Assembly: GCA_903863935.1 (NCBI GenBank)
Contig: CAIPDV010000042.1
Coordinates: 163,371-227,370 of the forward strand
Origin: an uncultured Bacteroidota bacterium
GTDB taxonomy: Bacteria; Bacteroidota; Bacteroidia; JABEUT01
DNA: 64,000 nt
Direction of reading: 5' to 3'
In this document: in pieces, positions 16,701 through 25,117 of the stretch
How positions within the stretch are numbered: the stretch's first letter is position 1
Layout of the letters: every line of letters starts with the position of its first letter
The notes under the pieces: generated by a model
Told to the model about the DNA's origin: nothing
Database searches by the model: none
What the model saw: the letters and a program-made list of their open reading frames with translations, nothing else
Made by a program: the position numbers and the translations under genes

Positions 16701-19302
16701 TCGAAACAATAACATGCACATCAAATGAATCCATTAACACATTCACATTGGCAGGGGTAAAATAAATACTTTGGTTATCCACTGCATAATCTGGCAGGGT
16801 ATCCATAGCATAAAGCCTGATGGCAGGGTCGCCATGCAGGGTCATTTCGAGGCAGGTAATTTCCTGGTAAGGATTACCCAATGCTTCTTTGGAAACAACA
16901 TCCTGTATTATTTTTCCGATAGGCTGATGATAGAAAGGCTGATGAGAAATGTCGTTATAAAGGTCAGTTGAATAATTATCAAGGTTACCAGGTATTCCTA
17001 AATAATCGGAAGCCAGAAAGCCAATAGCTCCGGGAGGATTAAGAACCCATTGCTCACTTACGCTTGACTGATTAGTCCCTGTAGTGGCATAAATATCGCC
17101 TGAAAAACAAGCATCGGCTATCATGAAAGGGAATTTATTGAAATTGGTATAATCAGCAGGATAATCAACACTTTCATCCCAATTGCTTCCACCAGCATGA
17201 CCGAAAAAAGTCATGATAGAAACTCCATTATTTATTAGGGTTTTAATTGAATCAGTAAGTGTACCGCTAATTGGAGCCGGAGTTGATTTAACATATGTAT
17301 AGACATTCGCTCCAAATAAAGGGGCACTTATTATTGTAGCATACTGATTCATCCAGTTAAGATAAATTGAAGCTTCGCTCCATGTTCCACCTCCCACAAA
17401 ATGGGCTACTTTTTTCATCCATAATCCGGGAGGAGCACTTTCAAATATTTCCACTTTATTTAAGTAGGCAGCAACATCGTTGTTATTTAGGGCAGCTATT
17501 CTACCTGTAGGTATTGCCGGAACTATAGCCGAATCTCCGTTCAGCCCTCCGGTAAATAATAAATCAGAGGAAGGAAAACCATATGAAGGAACCAGAGCTT
17601 CGCTTAAGGTAGTGGGTGAAGGTTTGTCCCGATAATCATGTGAGTGTATACCTTTGCCAATGAAGAATAGGTTAGAAGGTATACTTGGCCATTTGTCAAC
17701 TGCATAATTGCAAAAACGGCGAATACCTAAAGGACTATAATCTACACCATAGCCAAACTGATCATACAGTTCATCTACATTTATTAAAACTGTGTGGAAG
17801 GTTTTACTTCTATATGCAGCATAAGCTTTTGCACCGGAATCTAACGCTGCACAGGTTACTATTAAGTATGCACTATCCGGACCGGTTGTTAAATCTGTGA
17901 AAGTCCCATTGTTGCCAATACCGCATGGAACAAGGCGGTTGACGTTAGTTACTGAAAACTCGGTCGCAACAAAGCAATTGGTAAACGCACCAACCGCAGT
18001 TGGGACTATTGCCTTATATGCTCCGAAACTTGGCTTTACCCATAAACGGTTATGGTAAGTAAGGTCATACATCCATATAGTATCCTTTACACCTCCATTA
18101 GCAATGCCGGTAAAATCTACCCGAGTCCTGGAACCGGAAATATAAGGAGCTTGCACTTCAAACATTGAATCTCCTCCCATGTTTGGTGTATGTGGATAAA
18201 GTAAGTAAGAATAGGTCGGTGCAAGGATATTTAACAGACTGCTTTCATTGCAGGTATATGTGATACTGAACCCGGGCTGCAAATTTGACGCAGGGAAAGT
18301 TGTGAACAAATTAGTATCAGCAAAACTATTAGCAGGAACATTGTTCCATAAAGTTTGATTAGTATTTGAAGTGGTTATACTAAAGGTACAATTCCCAGTA
18401 TACATTCCAAGAACAACAGTTCGTAAAAAAACATTGGGAGCACCACCTCCGTAATAAACGTTACCAATGACAGGTGTGTAGGTTACACAACATTGAAATG
18501 GATTATACCCAATTTCATCTTCACGCCATGATGAACCTTGAGTGAATCTTGGATCATTGGGAGTTTCATTGGCAATACCTTGTACAAAAGCACCGGGAAA
18601 ATAATCAGTAATCCTACAATGAGTTGATGTATCCATCACATATGGAGTAATAGGATACAGGCTATAGTTATTTGTGTCGGAAAAAAGTTGCGGAACCATC
18701 CTCCTGTTGGAACCATGCCCTACCCAAGTAAGGTAATATGTGGAGGTATCATTAAAAAGACTGTAATAGGGGTTGGGTAAAAACTTTATGTTGGAATAGA
18801 TGGTTGAATCAAGTACACCATCATTCTTTTGCCCGAAGAATTCGATATAATCTCCATTCACTTTTCCTAGCGATGGGGAATTACTGCGCACATAAATATA
18901 TTGCTCCTGTCCGCGGAAATAAAGCTGATAATCTCCTGGGTTGATTGTATTTACAGGAACACCCGCTTTTGCAAGGGTCAGCGAGTCTATTCTATAAATT
19001 CCATTATGATCTACTTTTATCTTAAAATATTTCTGGGAATAGTTTATCCATTCGTTGCCATAAGTAGTAGTGCTCGATACCTTTCTTTTATGGGTTTTAC
19101 CTGTACCCATTTTATTATTAAAGTTCGACCTGGCTGGTTCTTTTCCAATAACCGGCTCACTTCGTTGTGTAGTTGTTGCCTTAGGTGCTGCCGGAAGTAC
19201 TTGAGGAGCTACCTGATTTTGTTTATTAAATGCCTTCTGCTGTGCCGTTGTAATAAACGATATGCTGGTGCAAATAAAAAATATCAGGTATAGCTTTTTC
19301 AT
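13708..19302 (-). CDS. Gingipain-type C25 cysteine peptidase, PorU2-like T9SS sortase candidate
   Basis: A 1864-residue exported protein. It has a signal peptide (1-20) and a low-complexity basic region (about 20-80). The peptidase C25 domain (roughly 440-860) carries the catalytic pair His702 in MTFFGHAGGSNW and Cys732 in IADACFSGD. A Q/N/P-rich linker follows near 1010-1080. A segment containing DVAVIDPVTLEPWTNIDHPG resembles an ILEI/PANDER-like domain, tentatively. The final ~110 residues, from MITEVLNYPNPFSTSTRF, are a FlgD-like/T9SS type A end. It overlaps the PorV-family gene by four bases. PorU-PorV pairs cleave sorting domains and attach cargo to the surface; this longer form is usually called PorU2. 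Whether it is the main sortase or a specialised second one is open. Confidence 0.85.
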   Translation of the reverse strand: MKKLYLIFFICTSISFITTAQQKAFNKQNQVAPQVLPAAPKATTTQRSEPVIGKEPARSNFNNKMGTGKTHKRKVSSTTTYGNEWINYSQKYFKIKVDHNGIYRIDSLTLAKAGVPVNTINPGDYQLYFRGQEQYIYVRSNSPSLGKVNGDYIEFFGQKNDGVLDSTIYSNIKFLPNPYYSLFNDTSTYYLTWVGHGSNRRMVPQLFSDTNNYSLYPITPYVMDTSTHCRITDYFPGAFVQGIANETPNDPRFTQGSSWREDEIGYNPFQCCVTYTPVIGNVYYGGGAPNVFLRTVVLGMYTGNCTFSITTSNTNQTLWNNVPANSFADTNLFTTFPASNLQPGFSITYTCNESSLLNILAPTYSYLLYPHTPNMGGDSMFEVQAPYISGSRTRVDFTGIANGGVKDTIWMYDLTYHNRLWVKPSFGAYKAIVPTAVGAFTNCFVATEFSVTNVNRLVPCGIGNNGTFTDLTTGPDSAYLIVTCAALDSGAKAYAAYRSKTFHTVLINVDELYDQFGYGVDYSPLGIRRFCNYAVDKWPSIPSNLFFIGKGIHSHDYRDKPSPTTLSEALVPSYGFPSSDLLFTGGLNGDSAIVPAIPTGRIAALNNNDVAAYLNKVEIFESAPPGLWMKKVAHFVGGGTWSEASIYLNWMNQYATIISAPLFGANVYTYVKSTPAPISGTLTDSIKTLINNGVSIMTFFGHAGGSNWDESVDYPADYTNFNKFPFMIADACFSGDIYATTGTNQSSVSEQWVLNPPGAIGFLASDYLGIPGNLDNYSTDLYNDISHQPFYHQPIGKIIQDVVSKEALGNPYQEITCLEMTLHGDPAIRLYAMDTLPDYAVDNQSIYFTPANVNVLMDSFDVHVIVSNYAEAVTQKVAGVLTRTFPNGNSVPYNFSFNKIWYQDTVVIRMPVDKVNGPGLNNFTVSVDLTPKADTEITYINNSIVKPGVPLLITSEDITPVWPYDFAIIPKDSVTLKASTNNPFEPYQTYIFEIDTSHKFNSSRFQSVVVTNSGGVIMASPYANWGTTHYKPFTVGLKGVGNIQSVNPYSQKGNSKSFTSPNPANLKGNNTLKESTVLKEGLQAQQNPNAKQQMPAGMNGVKPTQQKILTEPKDIAEIAKTKHATSGTNMIPFDTNAVYYWRVRRNDPDTIKYPWSYSSFQYIKDKNGWGQSDYYQYINDEQFLNTYNFIQYNNKPRDFTFNVNGHTLECFTYGMLMSNYNITNLYATEYKIDNVLQAYAGCQFHYEIDVAVIDPVTLEPWTNIDHPGFGNVNDAAACASLCTTCPDKKFIFWADVPTQMTALSNMLKSLAKQPNYYVLAWTWINGEYKLMGDSVVTEFARLGATQMPAHLTTPGMDSIPFIFFTQIGNPGSTIQKFGTNDSSSLYISTVLKSNGTYGAITTPLIGPAARYDSLSWHQHIYDKSPLDSTRLSIIGVTGAGQVKTLLTDISPSVASMFISSINPAIYPYIQLQLFTKDVAYHTPGQMDWWRVFYQPVPEIAMNPNIFTYYHSDTLSFGDTLHFQTTVQNISNWPIDSTKLLTWVMDQNNNIDYLRPPYTVSGVKALKPGETSTITMWLPPDSIKNINALKSIWFEVNPENDPMTKLEQFHFNDFARKTFYSYGDKINPVLDVTFDGIHILNNDIVSPTPSILMTFMDENKFLALNDPTNFKVSIRNTNNPSSTTVSYGSELAFTPAVLPHNKCSLLYTPKLDDGTYELTVQGKDISGNFSANNTYKVDFQVVNKSMITEVLNYPNPFSTSTRFVFILTGDQIPTTFKIQVMTVTGKIVKEINESEIGPIHIGRNITQYAWDGTDQYGSKLANGVYLYRVITSINGQSIDEYQQGYQGANVDQYFTKGWGKMYIMH

Positions 19303-20381
19303 TTCCCCGGCTTTTTATTGATGTCAAATTTAACAGAAAAAATGTTAGAATACAAACCCGCTGCCGTATTATCCGTTAAAGCATAATCCAATGAGAACGA
19401 TTTTATTTTTAATCCAACGCCAAAATCAGGTTGCACATAGGTGCCTGAAGCCCCTGTTGCGTCCGTACTATTCTGAATATTGCCTATACCCAACCGTAAA
19501 AATATAATGTCCCTGTAACCTGCTTCAACTCCCAAATGCGGGTCAACGCTGATAGGATTGGAACTGATAACGGTATTCCTTCTTCCATCGAAAGTTACAT
19601 CGGCACCTAATTCGGGCATAAGGGAAAGATTATCGTGGAAGAATTTGAAAGTACGTGCAGCACCCAGCATCAAACGTGGCAATGTAACTTCTAGTCCGTT
19701 TTGGGGAATTTCATTTCCGGTCTGTTGGAAAACATTTATCAGATCCTGACTCAGATTATAACTCCATGCATTAAAAGTGGAGGTAATATCTCTACCCACG
19801 GCACCAAAAAGCCAGTCTTTATAACGGTATTGTGCTGCTGCATCCAGCCCGAAACCCCATGAGCTAGCCATATCACCAACTATAGAGCGTATTACTTTTA
19901 CATTACCACCTACCTGCAAACCGGGTATCTTATCGAATGTACGAGCATAGCTGAACAGAATGGCATATTGAGCATCGGAAAATGAAGTAATGTTATTGTA
20001 GTTTACATTCCCATTGGCATCTAAGAGGTCAATAGTATAGGGTATATTATCAATTCCAAAACGAATCACAGTTAGCCCGAAAACACTGTTCTTATCGAAC
20101 TTGTAACTGGCGGCCAGGTAATCGTCTTTGGCAATTCCTGCAAAATATTCATTGTGCATCAGCGATATTTCAATATCTCCTTTCACACCCATTAAACCAG
20201 CCGGGTTCCAGTAACCGGAAGTAACATCATTGCTGCTTGCAATAACTGAATTGCCCATAGCAAGAGCACGGGCACCTACACCAATATCTAAAAAGTCGTT
20301 ACTGTACTTGGGTGCGCTTTGGGAATAAAGCTTACTAAAGGCTATTACAAGCCCGCCGATTAAGATTATCTTTTTTGTCAT
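19299..20381 (-). CDS. PorV/PorQ-family outer-membrane protein
   Basis: A 360-residue FadL-like barrel. It has a signal peptide (to about residue 20, SKLYSQ), then the family's mature N-terminus with FLDIGVGARALAMGNSVIASSND and GYWNPAGLMG. Repeated beta strands follow and it ends in FDINKKPGK. PorV shuttles cargo from the SprA translocon to the PorU sortase at the outer membrane. Its stop overlaps the PorU2-like start (four bases), so the two are translationally coupled and very likely work together. Promoter box TATATTTG at 20396. It resembles PorV more than PorQ but could be a dedicated partner of the PorU2-like peptidase. Confidence 0.87.
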   Translation of the reverse strand: MTKKIILIGGLVIAFSKLYSQSAPKYSNDFLDIGVGARALAMGNSVIASSNDVTSGYWNPAGLMGVKGDIEISLMHNEYFAGIAKDDYLAASYKFDKNSVFGLTVIRFGIDNIPYTIDLLDANGNVNYNNITSFSDAQYAILFSYARTFDKIPGLQVGGNVKVIRSIVGDMASSWGFGLDAAAQYRYKDWLFGAVGRDITSTFNAWSYNLSQDLINVFQQTGNEIPQNGLEVTLPRLMLGAARTFKFFHDNLSLMPELGADVTFDGRRNTVISSNPISVDPHLGVEAGYRDIIFLRLGIGNIQNSTDATGASGTYVQPDFGVGLKIKSFSLDYALTDNTAAGLYSNIFSVKFDINKKPGK

Positions 20382-20395
20382 TCTGCAGATTGATA

Positions 20396-20403
20396 CAAAT
20401 ATA
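20396..20403 (-). promoter_or_regulatory. TAnnTTTG box for the porV-like/porU2-like operon
   Basis: The minus strand reads TATATTTG 15 bases before the ATG at 20381. The remaining 200 bases up to folE hold only a weak 7-bp stem (ATCGCCT/AGGCGAT, about 20551-20582). Confidence 0.65.
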
Positions 20404-20612
20404 TGAAAATAACGATAGTATGTATCTGATAAACATCAAAAAGTTATTAATATTGTGAAAGCGACTAATCCGCAGCTTTAAAATCGCTTTTTAAACACGA
20501 TTTTATATTGATAATCAACAGATATATACTACGATTCCCTGTATTAGGTAATCGCCTAACTTATTAACCAAAAAGGCGATAGGTATTCGGTTAGAAAAAC
20601 GACTTTAAATAC

Positions 20613-21263
20613 TTAGTGCCTTCCTGACTTCACCAAACTGATAAACTCCTGACGGGTTTTTTCGTTCTTTAAAAACTCTCCGGTAAAGGAAGAAGTAGTA
20701 GTAGTGGAATGCTGTTTTTGAACACCGCGCATCTGCATGCACAAGTGTTGTGCTTCAATAACCACAGCTACTCCAAGTGGGTCCAACACATTTTGAATAC
20801 AATCCCTTATCTGATCGGTAAGGCGTTCTTGTATCTGTAATCTTCTGGCAAAGGCATCAACTACACGTGGTATTTTGCTCAATCCTACCACTCTTCCATC
20901 GGGAATATAGGCCACATGGGCCTTACCGAAAAACGGAAGAATATGGTGTTCGCAGAGTGAATACAATTCAATATCTTTTACAATGACCATCTGGCTGTAT
21001 TTTTCTTTAAAAATAGCCTTGCGGAGCATTGCTTCCGGGTTCAGTTTATAGCCCTGGGTAAGGTATTGCATTGAGCCTGCAGCCCTGATGGGGGTTTTTA
21101 ACAATCCTTCCCGCTCCGGGTCTTCACCAACTTCTTCTAAAATATTTTTAAAATTTTTGGCTATATTTTCCGCATGGTGGATATCATATATCGCATCCAA
21201 CGGTATTCCATCCTCTCCGATGAGTTCATCAAAGTTCTTTTCTGTATGATTCTTTCTGCCCAA
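20613..21263 (-). CDS. folE: GTP cyclohydrolase I
   Basis: FolE converts GTP to 7,8-dihydroneopterin triphosphate, the entry to folate, biopterin or queuosine synthesis. The 216-residue protein has the zinc ligands Cys104 and His107 ([13 protein letters not shown]) and Cys175 ([11 protein letters not shown]). It also has [17 protein letters not shown] and the C-terminal [12 protein letters not shown]. No ATG exists near the start; TTG at 21263 is the best candidate. Its frame is the same as that of the upstream PTPS-like gene, separated by that gene's stop and four codons. Confidence 0.94.
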   Translation of the reverse strand: MGRKNHTEKNFDELIGEDGIPLDAIYDIHHAENIAKNFKNILEEVGEDPEREGLLKTPIRAAGSMQYLTQGYKLNPEAMLRKAIFKEKYSQMVIVKDIELYSLCEHHILPFFGKAHVAYIPDGRVVGLSKIPRVVDAFARRLQIQERLTDQIRDCIQNVLDPLGVAVVIEAQHLCMQMRGVQKQHSTTTTSSFTGEFLKNEKTRQEFISLVKSGRH

Positions 21264-21275
21264 TTTACTTAATTT

Positions 21276-21689
21276 TTATTCGCCAAAATATTCGACGTAA
21301 TTGTTTTCTGTTTCCTGAAGTTTTAAGGAATGTAGTTTGCAACCCATAGCTGAAATAGGCTCATCCAGAATATTCCAGAAAGCTTTTGTAATATTTTCTG
21401 TACTGGTTAAAACCCCTTTCAGAAAAGGCACATCAAGGTTGAAGTTTTTATGGTCTACCTTTTCAATAATTTCTTTACGGACCAGCAAGCTCAGTTTTTT
21501 AAGGTCTATTACAAATCCTGTTTCTTTGCTTATTTCGCCTTTCACAGTTACAAAAAGTACATAGTTATGTCCGTGCCAGTTTGGGTTAGCACATCCGCCA
21601 AATACTTCTTCATTTTTAGCATCGCTCCACTCCGGGTTATAAACTTTATGAGCGGCGTTAAAGGTTTCACGCCTCGTTACATATATCAT
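21276..21689 (-). CDS. 6-pyruvoyltetrahydropterin / 6-carboxytetrahydropterin synthase
   Basis: A 137-residue PTPS/QueD-family enzyme acting on dihydroneopterin triphosphate. Zinc ligands are His14 (NAAH), His39 and His41 (HGHNY). Cys33 precedes them in FGGCANPNWHGHNY, His80 with Asp79 forms the catalytic pair and Glu126 binds the pterin. The cysteine spacing (C-x5-HGH) matches the eukaryotic-type PTPS motif rather than E. coli QueD (C-x3-HGH). It is upstream of folE in the same operon, so product and substrate enzymes are co-expressed. Whether it serves queuosine or a reduced pterin cofactor is not settled; queE and queC are not in view. Confidence 0.9.
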   Translation of the reverse strand: MIYVTRRETFNAAHKVYNPEWSDAKNEEVFGGCANPNWHGHNYVLFVTVKGEISKETGFVIDLKKLSLLVRKEIIEKVDHKNFNLDVPFLKGVLTSTENITKAFWNILDEPISAMGCKLHSLKLQETENNYVEYFGE

Positions 21690-21722
21690 ATCAGTCGAAA
21701 GTTCTTAATGGTTTTAAAGTTT

Positions 21723-24212
21723 TTACTTAATGGATTCTTCGGCATAAGCTACTTCAAGGCGTAACGGGTTTTTCACAAATTCGTCAAGCAGTGCATACTC
21801 CAGCAGGTCCTTCATTTTATCCACATACGTAAACTTGAGGTCAGCCAAATATTTTGGATCTATATCGTCAATGTCACGTTTGTTATCACGCGGCAACATG
21901 ATCTCTTTTATTCCGGCTCTTTTTGCGGCTAGTATCTTTTCCTTTATCCCACCTACCGGAAGCACATTACCACGCAAGGTTATTTCACCTGTCATAGCAA
22001 GGTTTTTACGTACTTTACGCTGTGTGAAAGCAGATGCAAGGGCAGTCAACATGGAAACACCTGCTGATGGCCCGTCCTTTGGGGTTGCACCTTCAGGAAC
22101 GTGAATATGAATGTTCCACTTTTCAAATGCCTTATAAGAAATGTAAAGATCTTCGGCACGTGATTTAAGATATTCCAATGCAATAGTGGCAGACTCTTTC
22201 ATCACATCACCTAAATTTCCGGTGAGTGTTAAACCTCCTTTACCACGACTCAGACTTACTTCAATAAATAATATATCGCCACCTGAAGGAGTCCATGCAA
22301 GGCCGGTTACAACACCAGCCACATCGTTCCCCTGGTAACGGTCTTTCGGGTGTGCCGGAGAAAGTATTTTATCGAGTTGTTCAACTTTTATATCCTGCTC
22401 ATACTTCTCGCCCATAGCAATTGATTTAGCAACGGAACGAATCACCTGCGCTATTTTCTTCTCCAGGTTACGAACGCCCGATTCACGGGTGTAGTTATCG
22501 GCAATCGTTTCAATCAGCTCATCGGAAAGTTTTATCTGGCCTTTCTTAACGCCATGTTCCTTTAGCTGCTTCGGAATAAGGTGCTGACGCGCTATTTGTG
22601 TTTTTTCCTCAACGGTATATCCGCTAATGTCAATTACCTCCATCCTATCCAGCAGGGCCGGATTAATGGCGTCGAGATTGTTTGCAGTAGCTATGAATAG
22701 TACTTTAGAAAGGTCATATTCAACTTCAATAAAGTTATCGTGGAACTCTCTGTTTTGTTCAGGGTCTAAAACCTCCAGGAGAGCTGATGCAGGGTCACCA
22801 TGAAAATCCCTTCCTATTTTATCTATCTCATCCAAAACAAAAACCGGGTTCGATGATTTACATTTCTTCAAACTTTGAATTATTCGTCCCGGCATAGCGC
22901 CAATATAGGTTTTACGATGTCCTCGAATTTCAGCTTCGTCGTGCATTCCGCCCAACGAAACACGCACGTATTTTCTTCCTAATGCAGCAGCCATGGATTT
23001 GCCAAGGGAGGTTTTACCAACCCCGGGAGGGCCCGCCAGGCATAGTATTGGAGCTTTCATATTACCCTTAAGCTTCAGTACTGCAAGATATGATATAATG
23101 CGCTCTTTCACTTTTTCAAGTCCGTAATGGTCGCGGTTCAATATTTTTTCGGCTTCCGCCAGATCAAAACTATCTTTTGTATATTCATTCCACGGAAGTT
23201 CAAGCAACAACTCAAGATAATTGCTCTGCACCGAATATTCGGCCGCATTGGGATTCATACGTTCCAGTTTCTGCAATTCTTTTTCAAAAACTTCTTTAAC
23301 GTTTTTGCCCCATTTTTTTGTCTTCGCTTTTTTCTTATAATCTTTGATAAGTTGCCCGAATGTATCACCGCCTAATTCTTCCTGAATGGTTTTTAACTGC
23401 TGATGCAGGAAATATTCACGCTGTTGCTTATCCAGGTCTTCCTTAACCCTTGATTGAATCTGGTTTTTGAGCTGAAGCACCTGGTTTTCCTTATTCAACG
23501 TGATTAGCAAAAGTGCAGCGCGTTTTTTCAAGTCGGGCATTTCCAATATTTTTTGCTTGTCCGCGACCTGCGCGCTCATATTCGATGAAATAAAATTGAT
23601 GAGAAAATTACTGCTCTCAATATTTTTCAATGCTATAGCTGTCTCCGATGGAATATTAGGAGAAAGCTTTATAATTTGAAACGCCACATCCTTAAGAGAT
23701 GAAACAAAAGCTTCAAATTCTTCATCCCCTTTTTCAGGAATTATTTCCTCAAATGCCTGCACCTTTGCTTTCAGATAAGGTTCTTTCTGGGTTAACTCAG
23801 TTATCTCAAACCTTCTTTTACCTTGAATGATAGCAGTTGTGCTGCCATCAGGCATTTTTATGGTTTTTAGCAGAAAGGCTATAGTCCCTATATTATGTAT
23901 ATCCTCGAATGAAGGATCTTCAGTAGAATCGCTTTTTTGGGCAACCACACCAATGGTTTTATTTCCCGAATAAGCATCCTTAATAAGCTTTATGGATTTA
24001 TCACGGCCTACCGTAATTGGAATAACCACTCCCGGGAACAGTACCGTATTCTTTAAAGGAAGGATAGGAATTTCAGCAGGAATCTCTTCCTCATTTATTT
24101 TCTTCTCTTCCTCGTTCGTCAGAATGGGAATAAACTCATGATCATCATCATTCAGGTTATCTAGATTCAATATGTGCAGCAGGGTGTCTTTTTTCTCAGG
24201 CGAGTCTTTCAT
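21723..24212 (-). CDS. lon: ATP-dependent protease Lon
   Basis: Lon is a cytosolic AAA+ serine protease that removes misfolded and regulatory proteins. The 829-residue chain has the N-terminal substrate domain (about 45-250), a coiled region and the AAA module with Walker A GPPGVGKT and Walker B VFVLDEIDK. The protease domain has catalytic Ser716 (GPSAGVSM) and Lys759 (GGIKEKILAAK), 43 residues apart as in E. coli Lon. The acidic N-terminal tail (residues 1-45) is longer than in proteobacterial Lon. It is upstream of the PTPS/folE pair but with its own promoter box at 24218. Confidence 0.97.
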   Translation of the reverse strand: MKDSPEKKDTLLHILNLDNLNDDDHEFIPILTNEEEKKINEEEIPAEIPILPLKNTVLFPGVVIPITVGRDKSIKLIKDAYSGNKTIGVVAQKSDSTEDPSFEDIHNIGTIAFLLKTIKMPDGSTTAIIQGKRRFEITELTQKEPYLKAKVQAFEEIIPEKGDEEFEAFVSSLKDVAFQIIKLSPNIPSETAIALKNIESSNFLINFISSNMSAQVADKQKILEMPDLKKRAALLLITLNKENQVLQLKNQIQSRVKEDLDKQQREYFLHQQLKTIQEELGGDTFGQLIKDYKKKAKTKKWGKNVKEVFEKELQKLERMNPNAAEYSVQSNYLELLLELPWNEYTKDSFDLAEAEKILNRDHYGLEKVKERIISYLAVLKLKGNMKAPILCLAGPPGVGKTSLGKSMAAALGRKYVRVSLGGMHDEAEIRGHRKTYIGAMPGRIIQSLKKCKSSNPVFVLDEIDKIGRDFHGDPASALLEVLDPEQNREFHDNFIEVEYDLSKVLFIATANNLDAINPALLDRMEVIDISGYTVEEKTQIARQHLIPKQLKEHGVKKGQIKLSDELIETIADNYTRESGVRNLEKKIAQVIRSVAKSIAMGEKYEQDIKVEQLDKILSPAHPKDRYQGNDVAGVVTGLAWTPSGGDILFIEVSLSRGKGGLTLTGNLGDVMKESATIALEYLKSRAEDLYISYKAFEKWNIHIHVPEGATPKDGPSAGVSMLTALASAFTQRKVRKNLAMTGEITLRGNVLPVGGIKEKILAAKRAGIKEIMLPRDNKRDIDDIDPKYLADLKFTYVDKMKDLLEYALLDEFVKNPLRLEVAYAEESIK

Positions 24213-24217
24213 ACAGG

Positions 24218-24225
24218 CAAAATTA
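24218..24225 (-). promoter_or_regulatory. TAnnTTTG box for lon
   Basis: The minus strand reads TAATTTTG six bases before the lon ATG, implying a very short leader. Confidence 0.5.
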
Positions 24226-24338
24226 AGCCAATTTTTGGCAATACTATGAAAATCCTGTCAATTATCGTGCCAAAGACCCGGATTGACAAATTTGGGATTT
24301 ATTAATGCAAATCATTTTTTCACCCAATAGAGTTATAC

Positions 24339-24346
24339 TATCTTTG
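24339..24346 (+). promoter_or_regulatory. TAnnTTTG box for dapB
   Basis: TATCTTTG lies 18 bases before the ATG at 24365 and downstream of the in-frame ATG at 24305, supporting the later start. Confidence 0.7.
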
Positions 24347-24364
24347 GCCGATAAACAAAGTTAT

Positions 24365-25117
24365 ATGAAGATAGCCCTAATAGGATATGGTAAAATGGGC
24401 AGGGCAATTGAACGCATTGCACTTGCTAAAGGATATGATGTTCCCCAGGTTTTTGACGAAACAAACCTGCATGAATTCACTGTTGAAAACCTAAGAAAAA
24501 CAGATGTGGCCATTGAGTTCTCCACCCCCAAATCGGCTGCAGATAATATTTTAAAATGTTTTGAAGCAGGTGTGCCGGTAGTTTGTGGTACAACAGGTTG
24601 GCTTGACCGCATGGATGAAATAAAAAAAACCTGCCTTGAAAAAGGACAAGCCTTTTTTTATGCCTCCAACTACAGTATTGGCGTTAATTTGTTCTTCAAA
24701 CTAAATGAACACCTGGCAGAACTGATGAGGGACCATCCGGAATATTTCCCATCAATAGAAGAGATACACCATGTACATAAAAAGGATGCACCAAGCGGAA
24801 CAGCAATCACATTAGCAGAAGGGCTTATTAAAGGGCATGGAGGCATATCCAAATGGACCCTCGACAAGGATGATGTTGAACGTAAAGAAGGTGAATTGCC
24901 AATCAACTCCATCCGTATTGGCGAAGTAGCCGGAACCCACATAGTATTTTACACTTCGGAAGCTGATGAAATAAAAATTAGCCACGAGGCTTATAGCCGC
25001 CGTGGCTTTGGTGAGGGTGCCGTTCATGCCGCTGCCTGGCTTTTTGGTAAAAAAGGGGTATTTGGTATGGATGATATGCTGGGCTGGAATAAGTATAAAA
25101 GGATGGATATTGAATAA
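24365..25117 (+). CDS. dapB: 4-hydroxy-tetrahydrodipicolinate reductase
   Basis: DapB makes tetrahydrodipicolinate in the lysine/diaminopimelate pathway, supplying peptidoglycan. The 250-residue protein has the dinucleotide loop GYGKMGRAI (7-15), EFSTPKSAADNI and VVCGTTGW. The signature HHVHKKDAPSGT (135-146) carries the catalytic His/Lys pair. The start at 24365 gives MKIALIGYGKMG, a typical DapB N-terminus; the extra 20 codons upstream span the promoter. A GTGTAAAA palindrome at 25133-25172 follows the gene. Confidence 0.95.
   Translation: MKIALIGYGKMGRAIERIALAKGYDVPQVFDETNLHEFTVENLRKTDVAIEFSTPKSAADNILKCFEAGVPVVCGTTGWLDRMDEIKKTCLEKGQAFFYASNYSIGVNLFFKLNEHLAELMRDHPEYFPSIEEIHHVHKKDAPSGTAITLAEGLIKGHGGISKWTLDKDDVERKEGELPINSIRIGEVAGTHIVFYTSEADEIKISHEAYSRRGFGEGAVHAAAWLFGKKGVFGMDDMLGWNKYKRMDIE

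Noticed and set aside
15790..19293. Plus-strand open frames opposite the PorU2-like gene
   Set aside because: All are antisense to one long frame with a signal peptide, catalytic motifs and sorting end; none has a recognisable domain.
20551..20582. ATCGCCT/AGGCGAT stem as a riboswitch or terminator
   Set aside because: Only seven base pairs with a 19-base loop and no T-run; no known aptamer features.
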